Assembly: GCF_037572775.1 (NCBI RefSeq)
Contig: NZ_JBBHKA010000001.1
Location: 3,162,001 to 3,226,000, forward strand
DNA from: Ramlibacter sp. PS4R-6
Lineage (GTDB): Bacteria; Pseudomonadota; Gammaproteobacteria; Burkholderiales; Burkholderiaceae_C
Reading direction: 5' to 3'
DNA length: 64,000 nt
A program made the translations under genes and the position numbers. A model generated the notes under the pieces. That model searched no databases. It had not been told where the DNA came from and saw only the letters and a program-made list of their open reading frames with translations. Within the stretch, counting starts at the first letter, position 1, and each line of letters begins with the position of its first letter. Shown here one piece after another: positions 26,499 to 34,555 of this stretch.

Positions 26499-27248
26499 TC
26501 AGATCACCTTCGCTTCGTTCTTCAGTTTGTCCACCAGCGTCGCGACGTCCGGCACCTTGATCCCGGCGCCGCGCTTGGGCGGCTCCATGACCTTGAGGGT
26601 CTTCAGGTGCGGCTTGATCTCCACGCCCAGGTCGGCGGGCTTGAAGGTGTCCAGTTGCTTCTTCTTGGCCTTCATGATGTTGGGCAGCGTCACGTAGCGC
26701 GGCTCGTTCAGGCGCAGGTCGGTGGTGATGACTGCGGGCAGCGTGACCGACACGGTCTCGAGGCCGCCGTCCACTTCACGCGTGACCTTGGCCTTGCCGT
26801 CGGCGATCTCCACCTTCGAGGCGAAGGTGGCTTGCGGCAGATCCGCCAGCGCGGCGAGCATCTGGCCGGTCTGGTTGCAGTCGTCGTCGATGGCCTGCTT
26901 GCCGAGGATGACGAGCTGCGCGCCTTCCTTGTCGAGCACGGCCTTGAGCAACTTGGCGACGGCCAGCGGCTGCAGCTCGTCGTTCGTCTCCACGAGGATG
27001 GCGCGGTCGGCGCCGATGGCCATCGCGGTGCGCAGCGTTTCCTGGCACTGCGCGACGCCGCAGGAGACGGCGATGACTTCCGTCACGACACCTTTCTCCT
27101 TCAGGCGCACGGCCTCCTCGACGGCGATCTCGTCGAAGGGGTTCATGCTCATCTTCACGTTGGCGATGTCGACGCCCGTGCCGTCCGACTTGACGCGGAC
27201 CTTCACGTTGAAATCGACCACCCGTTTGACGGGGACGAGGACCTTCAT
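26499..27248 (-). CDS. etfB: Electron transfer flavoprotein subunit beta
   Basis: A 249-residue ETF beta subunit beginning [19 protein letters not shown], with [20 protein letters not shown]-like sequence (read here as [20 protein letters not shown]) and [20 protein letters not shown], the AMP-binding signature. ATG 27248 follows AAGGAGA; a longer in-frame reading upstream crosses the operator and lacks family similarity. First gene of etfB-etfA, with the acyl-CoA dehydrogenase and nitronate monooxygenase behind. A perfect palindrome lies 33-46 bases upstream and probably controls the operon. Confidence 0.96.
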   Translation of the reverse strand: MKVLVPVKRVVDFNVKVRVKSDGTGVDIANVKMSMNPFDEIAVEEAVRLKEKGVVTEVIAVSCGVAQCQETLRTAMAIGADRAILVETNDELQPLAVAKLLKAVLDKEGAQLVILGKQAIDDDCNQTGQMLAALADLPQATFASKVEIADGKAKVTREVDGGLETVSVTLPAVITTDLRLNEPRYVTLPNIMKAKKKQLDTFKPADLGVEIKPHLKTLKVMEPPKRGAGIKVPDVATLVDKLKNEAKVI

Positions 27249-27280
27249 GCTGCGGTCTCCTTGAGAGTTTTCGGAATTGA

Positions 27281-27294
27281 CGTTTACGTAAACG
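27281..27294. promoter_or_regulatory. Perfect palindromic operator upstream of etfB
   Basis: CGTTTACGTAAACG is a perfect 14-base palindrome preceded by TTGA. It resembles, from memory, sites proposed for the MerR-family regulator LiuR, which controls branched-chain amino acid and acyl-CoA catabolism in proteobacteria. No such regulator is encoded in the window. Confidence 0.6.
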
Positions 27295-27392
27295 GAATAG
27301 CTGGATTCTAGGGCGCGCGCCGTCGCGGGCATTGTCGTTCCGCCGTCAATCGAGGCGGCCGCGGATCAAAAAAGCACGCTCGTTCGATTTTG

Positions 27393-27398
27393 ATTATA
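27393..27398 (-). promoter_or_regulatory. Possible -10 element for etfB
   Basis: The minus strand reads TATAAT exactly in an AT-rich patch, but no good -35 is seen 16-18 bases upstream. It would give a leader of about 140 bases passing over the palindrome at 27281. The 297-base gap between etfB and the TRAP receptor gene otherwise holds no gene that I can support. Confidence 0.3.
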
Positions 27399-27545
27399 GG
27401 CAGGGTTCGTGGCCGGATTAGGCGCGTGCGTCCACAAGCCGACAGTTTCCCGACTCGACGGTCGGTGAATTCGGGTAAGTCTGGACCGGTGCGCGCGAAT
27501 GCGCCCCGTACATTGGTGGCCATCCCACAAATCCGGAGTTCCCCA

Positions 27546-28559
27546 ATGAAAAAACACCTGTTCGCCGCCGCGGCGCTGGCCGCCTTCGCCTCCTTTCCCG
27601 CCGCGGCGCAGACGACGCTCACGCTTTCGAGCTGGGTGCCGCCGGGCCACGCGCTGACGCTGGCGCAAAGCGAGTGGTGCGAGGAGGTCTCCAAGAAGAC
27701 CAGCGGCAAGATCAAGTGCAACCTGCTGCCGCGCCCGGTCGCCGCGCCGCCCGGCACCTACGACGCGGTGAAGAACGGCCTGGCCGACGTGTCCTTCACC
27801 GTGCACGGCTACACGCCGAACCGCTTCGTGCTGCCGAAGGTCACCGAGTTCCCCTTCATGGGCGACAGCGCCGAGACCGTCTCGGTCGCGTTCAACCGCA
27901 TCGCCCAGAAGTACCCGCAGTTCACGCAGGAGCACAAGGACGTCAAGGTGCTCGCGTACTTCACGCACGGCCCCGGCATCGTGTTCAACACCAAGCGGCC
28001 GGTGACGAAGGTCGACGACCTGCAGGGCATGAAGTGGCGCGTCGGCGGCGGCATCGTGAACGACATCGCCAAGGTCGTGGGCATGAACGTCACGCTCAAG
28101 CCCGCGAGCGAGTCCTACGAGCTGCTCTCCGGCGGCGTGATGGACGGGACGCTGTTCCCGGCCGAATCGATCGAGTCGTTCAAGATCGACAAGATCATCA
28201 AGTACGCCACCACCTTCCCGGGCGGCCTGTACAACACCAGCTTCGTCATCATGATGAACCCGGCCAAGTACGACAAGCTCACGCCCGAGGAGAAGAAGGC
28301 CGTGGACGAGACGTCGGGCGAGGCCCTGGCGCGCCTGATCGGCCGCCACTGGGACAAGGCCGACCGCCGCGCCTACGCGCTCATGCAGGCCAACAACATC
28401 CAGATCACCAAGGCCGACGCGAAGTTCGTCGCCGACATGAAGTCCAAGACCTCGATGCTCGAGAAGGAATGGGCGCAGGCGGCGGAAGCCAAGGGCCTGA
28501 AGGACCCCGCCAAGGTGCTCGCCGAGCTGCGCGCGGAAATCGCGAAGCTCTCCAAGTAA
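27546..28559 (+). CDS. dctP: TRAP transporter substrate-binding protein (DctP family)
   Basis: A 337-residue periplasmic receptor with a cleavable signal peptide (MKKHLFAAAALAAFASFPAAAQ). The mature protein has FNTKRPVTKVDDLQGMKWRV, which contains the Arg that typically binds the substrate carboxylate, and the segment SYELLSGGVMDGTLFPAES. The ligand is probably an organic acid; the exact compound is unknown. ATG 27546 was chosen because it starts the signal peptide and follows CGGAG. It is the first gene of a complete TRAP operon, and a strong terminator/attenuator directly follows. Confidence 0.94.
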   Translation: MKKHLFAAAALAAFASFPAAAQTTLTLSSWVPPGHALTLAQSEWCEEVSKKTSGKIKCNLLPRPVAAPPGTYDAVKNGLADVSFTVHGYTPNRFVLPKVTEFPFMGDSAETVSVAFNRIAQKYPQFTQEHKDVKVLAYFTHGPGIVFNTKRPVTKVDDLQGMKWRVGGGIVNDIAKVVGMNVTLKPASESYELLSGGVMDGTLFPAESIESFKIDKIIKYATTFPGGLYNTSFVIMMNPAKYDKLTPEEKKAVDETSGEALARLIGRHWDKADRRAYALMQANNIQITKADAKFVADMKSKTSMLEKEWAQAAEAKGLKDPAKVLAELRAEIAKLSK

Positions 28560-28588
28560 AAGCGTCCCAGCTCATCCGTCTCTGGTAC

Positions 28589-28616
28589 AAAGGCGGCACC
28601 CGCGTGCCGCCTTTTT
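28589..28616 (+). terminator. Strong hairpin terminator/attenuator between dctP and dctQ
   Basis: AAAGGCGGCAC and GTGCCGCCTTT pair over 11 bp across a CCGC loop, with TT continuing the T-run to 28616. It lies between receptor and membrane genes of one transporter, so partial readthrough would give far more receptor than permease. Confidence 0.88.
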
Positions 28617-28628
28617 CTCGCCCTGCCC

Positions 28629-29120
28629 ATGCCCCTCAAGAAGATCCTCGAGTTCGCCAGCGGGCTGCTCTGCGGCACAGCGCTCTTCGGCATCATGTCC
28701 CTGACGTTCTTCGACGTCCTGGGCCGCAAGCTGGTGAACAACTCGATTCCCGGCTCGCTGGAGATCACCGAGCTGCTGATGGTGGTCGTCATCTTCGCCG
28801 CGCTGCCGCTCGTCTCCGAGCGCGGTGAGCACGTCGAGTTCGATTCGCTCGACCCCTACCTGCCCGAATGGCTGCGGCGCGCGCAGGACGTGCTGGTTCA
28901 CCTCGTCTCTGCGGCGCTCCTCATCGGCCTCGGCTGGCTGATGTGGCAGACGGGGAGGCAGTTCGGCGTGAACGGCGAGACGACGGCGCAGCTGTCCATC
29001 CCCAAGGCACCCTTCATCTACGGCATGGGCGTGCTGTGCGTCGTGACCGGCGTCATCCACCTGTTCCTGATGGCGCAGCCCCGCGTCGAGAAGGCCGAAG
29101 GCGAAGGGGTCGCGCTGTGA
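28629..29120 (+). CDS. dctQ: TRAP transporter small permease (DctQ family)
   Basis: A 163-residue membrane protein with four predicted helices. The segment LTFFDVLGRKLVNNSIPGSLEITELLM contains the typical DctQ pattern around the first two helices (quoted in parts: FFDVLGRKL, IPGSLEITELLM). It associates with the large permease, helping it engage the DctP receptor. The start lies 12 bases after the terminator, with no strong ribosome-binding site in that T-rich stretch. The stop overlaps the next start in GTGA. Confidence 0.9.
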   Translation: MPLKKILEFASGLLCGTALFGIMSLTFFDVLGRKLVNNSIPGSLEITELLMVVVIFAALPLVSERGEHVEFDSLDPYLPEWLRRAQDVLVHLVSAALLIGLGWLMWQTGRQFGVNGETTAQLSIPKAPFIYGMGVLCVVTGVIHLFLMAQPRVEKAEGEGVAL

Positions 29121-30409
29121 TCGAGGCACTGGTCGGCTTTGCCGTCATCTTCCTGCTGGCGCTCATGCGCCTGCCGCTCGCCTTCGCGATGGGCGTGGTC
29201 GGCTTCGTGGGCATCGGGGTCACGCGCGGCTGGCAGCCGGCGCTGGCCAGCACGGCGCAGGTCGTCTACGAAACCGGCTTCGCGTACACGCTGTCGGTCA
29301 TCCCGCTGTTCATCCTGATGGGCAACTTCGTCGCGCGGGCCGGCCTCGCGCACGAGCTGTTCCAGGCCGCCTACGCCTTCATCGGCCACGTGCGCGGCGG
29401 CCTCGCGCACGCCACCGTCGCCGCGTGCGCGGGCTTCGGCGCGATCTGCGGCTCGTCGATCGCCACGGCCGCCACCATGAGCAAGGTCGCCTACCCGTCG
29501 ATGAAGAAGCTGGGCTACAGCGACTCGCTGTCCACCGGCGTCATGGCGGCCGGCGGCACGCTGGGCATCATGATCCCGCCCTCGACGATCATGGTCATCT
29601 ACGGGATCGTCACGCAGACGAACATCGGCAAGCTGTTCGCGGCCGGCATCATCCCGGGCCTCCTCAACGCTGCCCTGCTCATGGCGGGCATCGTGGTCGT
29701 GACCTCGCGCGACCCGGAACACGCCCCCGCCGGCGAGCGCACGTCGTGGCCCGACCGCTGGCGCGCGCTGCGCGGCATCTGGGGCGTGCTGGTGCTCGTC
29801 ATCGTGGTGCTGGGCGGCATCTACGGCGGCTTCTTCACGGCCACCGAGGGCGCGGGCTTCGGCGCCTTCGGCGCGTTCCTCTTCGCGCTCTTCCGCGGCC
29901 AGCTCACGCTGCGCGTGCTGTTCGAAGTGCTCGTCGAGTCGGCGCGCACCACGGCGATGCTCTTCACGCTGCTGATCGCGGCGACCATCTTCGCGAACTT
30001 CGTGAACTTCACGACGATGCCGAACGACCTGAAGGACTGGATCACCGGCACCGGCATGTCGCCGACGATGGTCGTCGTGTCGATGATGGCGATCTACGTG
30101 GTGCTGGGCACGGTGATGGAGGAGCTCACGATGGTGCTGCTCACCATCCCGCTGTTCTTCCCGATCGTGACCGGCCTGGGCTTCGACCCCGTGTGGTTCG
30201 GCGTGCTGATCGTGATGATCGTGCAGATCGGGCTGATCTCGCCGCCCGTGGGCATGAACCTCTTCGTGCTCAACGCCCTGCTGCCGCACGTGGGGCTGGG
30301 CCAGATCTTCCGCGGCTGCTGGCCCTTCGTCCTGGTGATGGTCGTGGTGCTCGGGCTGCTGATCGCGTTCCCGCAGCTCAGCCTGTGGCTGCCGTCCCTG
30401 ATGAATTAG
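29117..30409 (+). CDS. dctM: TRAP transporter large permease (DctM family)
   Basis: A 430-residue protein with about twelve membrane helices, the transport channel of the TRAP system. Family features: LALMRLPLAFAMGVVGF, GHVRGGLAHATVAACAGFGA, GGTLGIMIPPSTIMVIYGI and QIGLISPPVGMNLFVLNAL. The GTG start at 29117 is selected because it forms GTGA with dctQ. The last 32 bases overlap the convergent mechanosensitive-channel gene. It is a distant paralogue of the permease at 10-1305. Confidence 0.94.
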   Translation: MIEALVGFAVIFLLALMRLPLAFAMGVVGFVGIGVTRGWQPALASTAQVVYETGFAYTLSVIPLFILMGNFVARAGLAHELFQAAYAFIGHVRGGLAHATVAACAGFGAICGSSIATAATMSKVAYPSMKKLGYSDSLSTGVMAAGGTLGIMIPPSTIMVIYGIVTQTNIGKLFAAGIIPGLLNAALLMAGIVVVTSRDPEHAPAGERTSWPDRWRALRGIWGVLVLVIVVLGGIYGGFFTATEGAGFGAFGAFLFALFRGQLTLRVLFEVLVESARTTAMLFTLLIAATIFANFVNFTTMPNDLKDWITGTGMSPTMVVVSMMAIYVVLGTVMEELTMVLLTIPLFFPIVTGLGFDPVWFGVLIVMIVQIGLISPPVGMNLFVLNALLPHVGLGQIFRGCWPFVLVMVVVLGLLIAFPQLSLWLPSLMN

Positions 30410-31646
30410 CCTCGAGCACGCGCACGACGCGCTGCGGGTACGGGATGTCGATGCCCGCATCGCGCAGCGCGGCCAGCACGCGCAGGTTCACGTCGGACTT
30501 CACGTTGGTCTGGCCGTTCGCCGGGTCGTCGATCCAGAAGACCAGCTGGAACTCCAGCCCGTCGGCGCCGAACTTCACGAAGTGCGCGGCGGGCGCGGGG
30601 TCCTTCAGCACGCGCGCCGTGCCCAGCGCGGCATCGATCAGGAGCTGCTGGACCTGCGCGGGGTCGCTGTCATAGCCGACGGCCACTTCCGTGGACAGCA
30701 GGATCCTCGGGTCGGCCAGCGACAGGTTCTCCACGCGCTCGGTGATCACCTTCTCGTTGGGCACGATCGCTTCGCGCCCGCTGGCCGAGCGGATCAAGGT
30801 GTAGCGCGTCTTGATGTCGGTCACCACGCCTTCGAAGTTGTCGACCCTCACGGTGTCGCCGATGCGCAGGGACCGCTCGAACAGGATCACGAAGCCGCTG
30901 ATGTAGTTGGACGCGAGCTTCTGCAGGCCGAAGCCCAGGCCCACGCCCACCGCGCCGCCCAGCACGGACAGCGCCGTGAGGTCCACGCCCACCGACGACA
31001 GCGCGATGAGCAGGCCGACGAGCACCAGCACGGCACGGATCGCGTTGGCCGCCACCTTGCGCAGCGACAGGTCGTGCACCGTTTGCGTGAGCAGCTTGTG
31101 CTCCAGCGCCGCCGAGATCCACAGCGTGACCACCATGACCGCGCCGGCGGAGAGCACGCCTTGCACCACGGCCAGCAGGCTGATGCGCGACTTGCCGAAG
31201 GCGACGTGGATCTCCTCCATCTGGTCCATCACCGCCGGCAGCATCCCGACGATCCACAGCACCGCCGCGATCCAGGCGAGCCAGGAGAAGACGCGCTCCA
31301 TCAGCCGCGCGAATCCCGAGTTCGGGAACACCACCGTCAGCACGCGCGCGATGAAGCGGATGCCCGCCAGCGAGACGAGGATGGGCAGCGCGATGCGGAG
31401 GACGCCCGCCGGCTGGCGCTGCGCGAAATACAGGAAGGCCACGTAGGTGAACGCGAGCGCCACCAGCGGGAACAGCACGCCGTCGACGATGCCGCGCCCG
31501 AACCAGACGGAGTGCGCCGTCTTGGCATGGCGGCCGATCGCCCAGCACAGCGCATAGGCCGCGAGCAGGCAGCCCAGCAGCGCCGCGGCCTCCCACGGCA
31601 CACCCGGATGGCCCAGGTCCTGGACCAGTTTCTCGAAGTCCGTCAT
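30378..31646 (-). CDS. MscS-family mechanosensitive ion channel
   Basis: A 422-residue inner-membrane protein with five or six helices before the pore. The pore helix and following beta domain are clear: GGAVGVGLGFGLQKLASNYI, GFVILFERSLRIGDTVRV and ASGREAIVPNEKVITERV. These channels open when membrane tension rises and release solutes on hypo-osmotic shock. It follows the deacetylase gene by 11 bases on the same strand and is probably co-transcribed. Its 3' end overlaps the convergent TRAP permease gene by 32 bases. Confidence 0.93.
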   Translation of the reverse strand: MTDFEKLVQDLGHPGVPWEAAALLGCLLAAYALCWAIGRHAKTAHSVWFGRGIVDGVLFPLVALAFTYVAFLYFAQRQPAGVLRIALPILVSLAGIRFIARVLTVVFPNSGFARLMERVFSWLAWIAAVLWIVGMLPAVMDQMEEIHVAFGKSRISLLAVVQGVLSAGAVMVVTLWISAALEHKLLTQTVHDLSLRKVAANAIRAVLVLVGLLIALSSVGVDLTALSVLGGAVGVGLGFGLQKLASNYISGFVILFERSLRIGDTVRVDNFEGVVTDIKTRYTLIRSASGREAIVPNEKVITERVENLSLADPRILLSTEVAVGYDSDPAQVQQLLIDAALGTARVLKDPAPAAHFVKFGADGLEFQLVFWIDDPANGQTNVKSDVNLRVLAALRDAGIDIPYPQRVVRVLEANSSGTAATG

Positions 31647-31657
31647 TCGTCAGTGCG

Positions 31658-32611
31658 TCACAGGTCGGCCAGCGCGCGCACGTGCGCCTCGACGCTGCGC
31701 CCCAGCGCGTCCAGGTTGTAGCCGCCTTCCAGCGAAGACACGATGCGCCCCTGCGCGTGCTTCGCGGCGACTTCCTTGATGCGCTCCGTCATCCAGCTGT
31801 AGTCGGCCTCCACCAGCCCGAGCTGGCCCAGGTCGTCCTCGCGGTGGGCGTCGAAGCCCGCGCTGATGAAGACCATCTGGGGCCTGAACGCCTCCAGCGC
31901 CGGCAGCCACTTCTGCTGGACGATGTCGCGGATGGCCGCGCCCTTCGTGTAGGCGGGCACCGGCACGTTGAGCATGTTGTCCGCATGCGGCCCCGCGCCC
32001 GAGTAGGGGTAGAAGGGGTGCTGGAAGATGCCCACCATCAGCACCCGGTCGTCGCCGGAGAAGATGTCCTCCGTGCCGTTGCCGTGGTGCACGTCGAAGT
32101 CGACGATGGCCACGCGCTGCAGGCCATGGCGGCGCAAGGCGTAGGCCGCGCCGACGGCGATGCTGTTGAACACGCAAAAGCCCATGGCCCGGTCGCGGCA
32201 GGCGTGGTGGCCGGGCGGGCGCACGGCGCAGAACGCGTTCTGCACCTCGCCGGCCATGACGGCGTCGACCGACGCCACCACCGCGCCCGCGGCGCGCAGC
32301 ACCGCGTTCCAGGTGTGCGGGTTCATGGCCGTGTCGGGGTCGATGACGGCGTAGGGGCGGCCGCCCGCCATGATCTCGTCGGCCAGCTCCTCGGCCAGGC
32401 CGCGGATCGAGGCCACGTGCATCTCGGTATGGGCGAGCGCGACGTCGTCGGGGGACGCAAGGGGCGCGTCGCGCCGGTCGAGGGCGTCCATCACGCCGGT
32501 GACGAGGAGCCGGTCCTCGATCGCGTCGAGGCGCTCGGGACATTCGGGGTGGCCGGCGCCCATCTCGTGCCGGCGGCAGTCGGCGTGGGTGAAATAGCCC
32601 GTCTTGTTCAC
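31658..32611 (-). CDS. Histone deacetylase-family (class II-like) zinc hydrolase
   Basis: A 317-residue arginase/deacetylase-fold enzyme. Zinc ligands are in VDFDVHHGNGT and SAGFDAHRED, and the catalytic His pair is in VRPPGHHA. Bacterial relatives deacetylate polyamines, acetoin-related compounds or protein lysines; which applies is not known. A GTG start at 32611 begins VNKTGYFTHADCRRHEMGAG, matching the family start. The frame is open upstream only across the antisense of the moxR gene. It diverges from moxR with 37 bases between start codons and precedes an MscS gene. Confidence 0.9.
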   Translation of the reverse strand: MNKTGYFTHADCRRHEMGAGHPECPERLDAIEDRLLVTGVMDALDRRDAPLASPDDVALAHTEMHVASIRGLAEELADEIMAGGRPYAVIDPDTAMNPHTWNAVLRAAGAVVASVDAVMAGEVQNAFCAVRPPGHHACRDRAMGFCVFNSIAVGAAYALRRHGLQRVAIVDFDVHHGNGTEDIFSGDDRVLMVGIFQHPFYPYSGAGPHADNMLNVPVPAYTKGAAIRDIVQQKWLPALEAFRPQMVFISAGFDAHREDDLGQLGLVEADYSWMTERIKEVAAKHAQGRIVSSLEGGYNLDALGRSVEAHVRALADL

Positions 32612-32648
32612 GTGTCTCGCTCCAGCGCGGCCGTTCTGCGGTAACGTC

Positions 32649-33578
32649 ATGCCTTCCATGGAAGCACAACAAAAACTCAAGTCGCTGCTGGACCAGCTTA
32701 ACACGGTGGTCGTCGGAAAACCCGCGCAGGTGCGCGACTGCGTGGCCTGCCTGCTGGCCGGCGGGCACCTGCTGATCGAGGACGTCCCCGGCGTCGGCAA
32801 GACCACGCTGGCGCATGCGCTGGCCCGCGCGTTCGGCCTGCAGTTCTCGCGCGTGCAGTTCACGGCCGACCTGATGCCCAGCGACCTGTCCGGCGTGTCG
32901 ATCTACGAGCGCGGCAAGGAGGCTTTCGTATTCCATCCGGGCCCGGTCTTCGCGCAGGTCCTGCTGGCCGACGAGATCAACCGCGCCAGCCCCAAGACGC
33001 AAAGCGCGCTGCTCGAAGCCATGGAGGAGCGCCAGGTGACGGTGGAAGGCGAGACGCGCGCCCTGCCCTCGCCCTTCTTCGTGATCGCCACGCAGAACCC
33101 GCACGACCAGCTGGGCACCTTCGCGCTGCCCGAGTCGCAGCTGGACCGCTTCCTGATGCGCATCTCGCTGGGCTACCCGGACCGCGCGGCGGAGCGCGAG
33201 CTGCTGGGCGGGGCCGACCGGCGCGGCATGGTCGAATCGATGCGCAACCTGCTCACGCCCGTGGACCTGCAGCTGCTGCAGCAGAAGGTGATGCAGGTGC
33301 ACGCCGCCGAGCCGCTGCTCAATTACGTGCAGGACCTGATCGCCGCCACGCGGTCGGGCCGCTGGTTCCTGCAGGGCCTGTCGCCGCGCGCGGGCATCGC
33401 CGTCGTGCGCGCCGGCAAGGCGCAGGCGATGCTCAACGGCCGCGACTACATCGCGCCCGACGACGTGCAGTCCATCCTGCCGCAGACCATCGCGCACCGC
33501 CTCATGCCCGTCGGCGACGCCGGCCGCGGCCCGATCGAGCAGGTGCGCGCGATGCTGGAGGCCGTGCCCTTGCCATGA
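32649..33578 (+). CDS. MoxR-family AAA+ ATPase
   Basis: A 309-residue AAA+ protein: Walker A DVPGVGKTTL with Lys51, Walker B and following VLLADEINRASPKTQSALLE, sensor 1 FFVIATQNP, and the RMISLGYP-type arginine region (LDRFLMRISLGYPD). MoxR ATPases act as chaperones in assembly or activation of complexes and typically pair with a DUF58 protein, encoded here in an ATGA overlap. ATG 32649 or 32658 are both possible starts; the upstream 32604 codon lies inside the divergent deacetylase gene. First gene of a five-gene operon. Confidence 0.92.
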   Translation: MPSMEAQQKLKSLLDQLNTVVVGKPAQVRDCVACLLAGGHLLIEDVPGVGKTTLAHALARAFGLQFSRVQFTADLMPSDLSGVSIYERGKEAFVFHPGPVFAQVLLADEINRASPKTQSALLEAMEERQVTVEGETRALPSPFFVIATQNPHDQLGTFALPESQLDRFLMRISLGYPDRAAERELLGGADRRGMVESMRNLLTPVDLQLLQQKVMQVHAAEPLLNYVQDLIAATRSGRWFLQGLSPRAGIAVVRAGKAQAMLNGRDYIAPDDVQSILPQTIAHRLMPVGDAGRGPIEQVRAMLEAVPLP

Positions 33579-34555
33579 TCCCCGCGCTCGTGCTGAACCC
33601 GTTCGCGTACGCGCGGCGCCAGTTCCGCGAGTGGTGGCAGGCGCGGCTGCCGTTGTCGGACACGCTGACGCTCACGCAGCGCAACGTCTACATCCTGCCC
33701 ACGCGGCCCGGCTTCATGATGGTCGCGACGCTGCTGATCCTCGTGATCGCGTCGATCAACTACCAGTTGAACCTGGGCTACCTGCTGACGTTCCTGCTGG
33801 CCGGTTGCGGCGTGGTCGGCATGCATGTGTGCCACGCGACGCTGCGCGCCCTGACGATGAACCTGATGCAGCCCGACCCACAGTTCGCCGGCGCCAGCGC
33901 CGCGCTGCGCATCGTGCTCACGAACAACCGCGGCTCGGTGCGCCACGGCATCGGTATGGCGGTGCTCGACTCGCAGGTGGAAGACAAGTGGGTGTGGACG
34001 GACGTGCCCGCGCTCGGCAGCAGCGTGGTGCAGGTGGCGTTCAAGCCCGAGCGGCGCGGCCTGCACCGCGTGCCGCCGCTCACGGCCGAAACGCGCTTCC
34101 CGCTCGGCACCTTCCGCGTGTGGACCGTCTGGCGGCCGGCCGCGCAGGTGCTGGTGTACCCGCAGCCCGAGGCCTACCCGCCGCCCCTCCCACCCGGTGA
34201 GCCGCGCGCCGGCGGCGCCGCGCGCGCTCGCTCGCAGGTGACGGGCGAGTTCGACGGCGTGCGCGAGTACCGGCGCGGCGACCCGCTCAAGCTGGTCGTG
34301 TGGAAGAAGGCCGCCAAGACCGGCGAGCTCGTGAGCCGCGACGCGCAACAGGCGCAGCGCTACGAGCTGTGGCTCGATTTCAAGCAGGCCGGCCACAGCG
34401 ACACCGAGCTGCGCCTGTCGCGCCTGGCGGCGTGGGTGCTGCAGGCCGACCGCCTGGGCATGGACTATGGCCTGCGCCTGCCCGGCATCCAGATCGCGCC
34501 GGGCGCCGGCGAGGCGCACAAGCGGCAGTGCCTGGAGGCGCTGGCGACATGCTGA
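33575..34555 (+). CDS. DUF58-domain membrane protein
   Basis: A 326-residue protein with two N-terminal membrane helices (around GFMMVATLLILVIASI and YLLTFLLAGCGVVGMHVC) and a C-terminal cytoplasmic region containing the diagnostic DUF58 stretch GEFDGVREYRRGDPLKLVVW. DUF58 proteins accompany MoxR ATPases and transglutaminases, but their biochemical role is unknown. Starts in an ATGA with moxR and ends with a 7-base overlap with the transglutaminase gene, implying fixed stoichiometry. Confidence 0.88.
   Translation: MIPALVLNPFAYARRQFREWWQARLPLSDTLTLTQRNVYILPTRPGFMMVATLLILVIASINYQLNLGYLLTFLLAGCGVVGMHVCHATLRALTMNLMQPDPQFAGASAALRIVLTNNRGSVRHGIGMAVLDSQVEDKWVWTDVPALGSSVVQVAFKPERRGLHRVPPLTAETRFPLGTFRVWTVWRPAAQVLVYPQPEAYPPPLPPGEPRAGGAARARSQVTGEFDGVREYRRGDPLKLVVWKKAAKTGELVSRDAQQAQRYELWLDFKQAGHSDTELRLSRLAAWVLQADRLGMDYGLRLPGIQIAPGAGEAHKRQCLEALATC

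Noticed and set aside
23315-26560. A 1081-codon plus-strand frame opposite the acyl-CoA dehydrogenase and etfA genes
   Set aside because: No domain is recognisable, and it is the third-position GC shadow of strongly conserved minus-strand genes.
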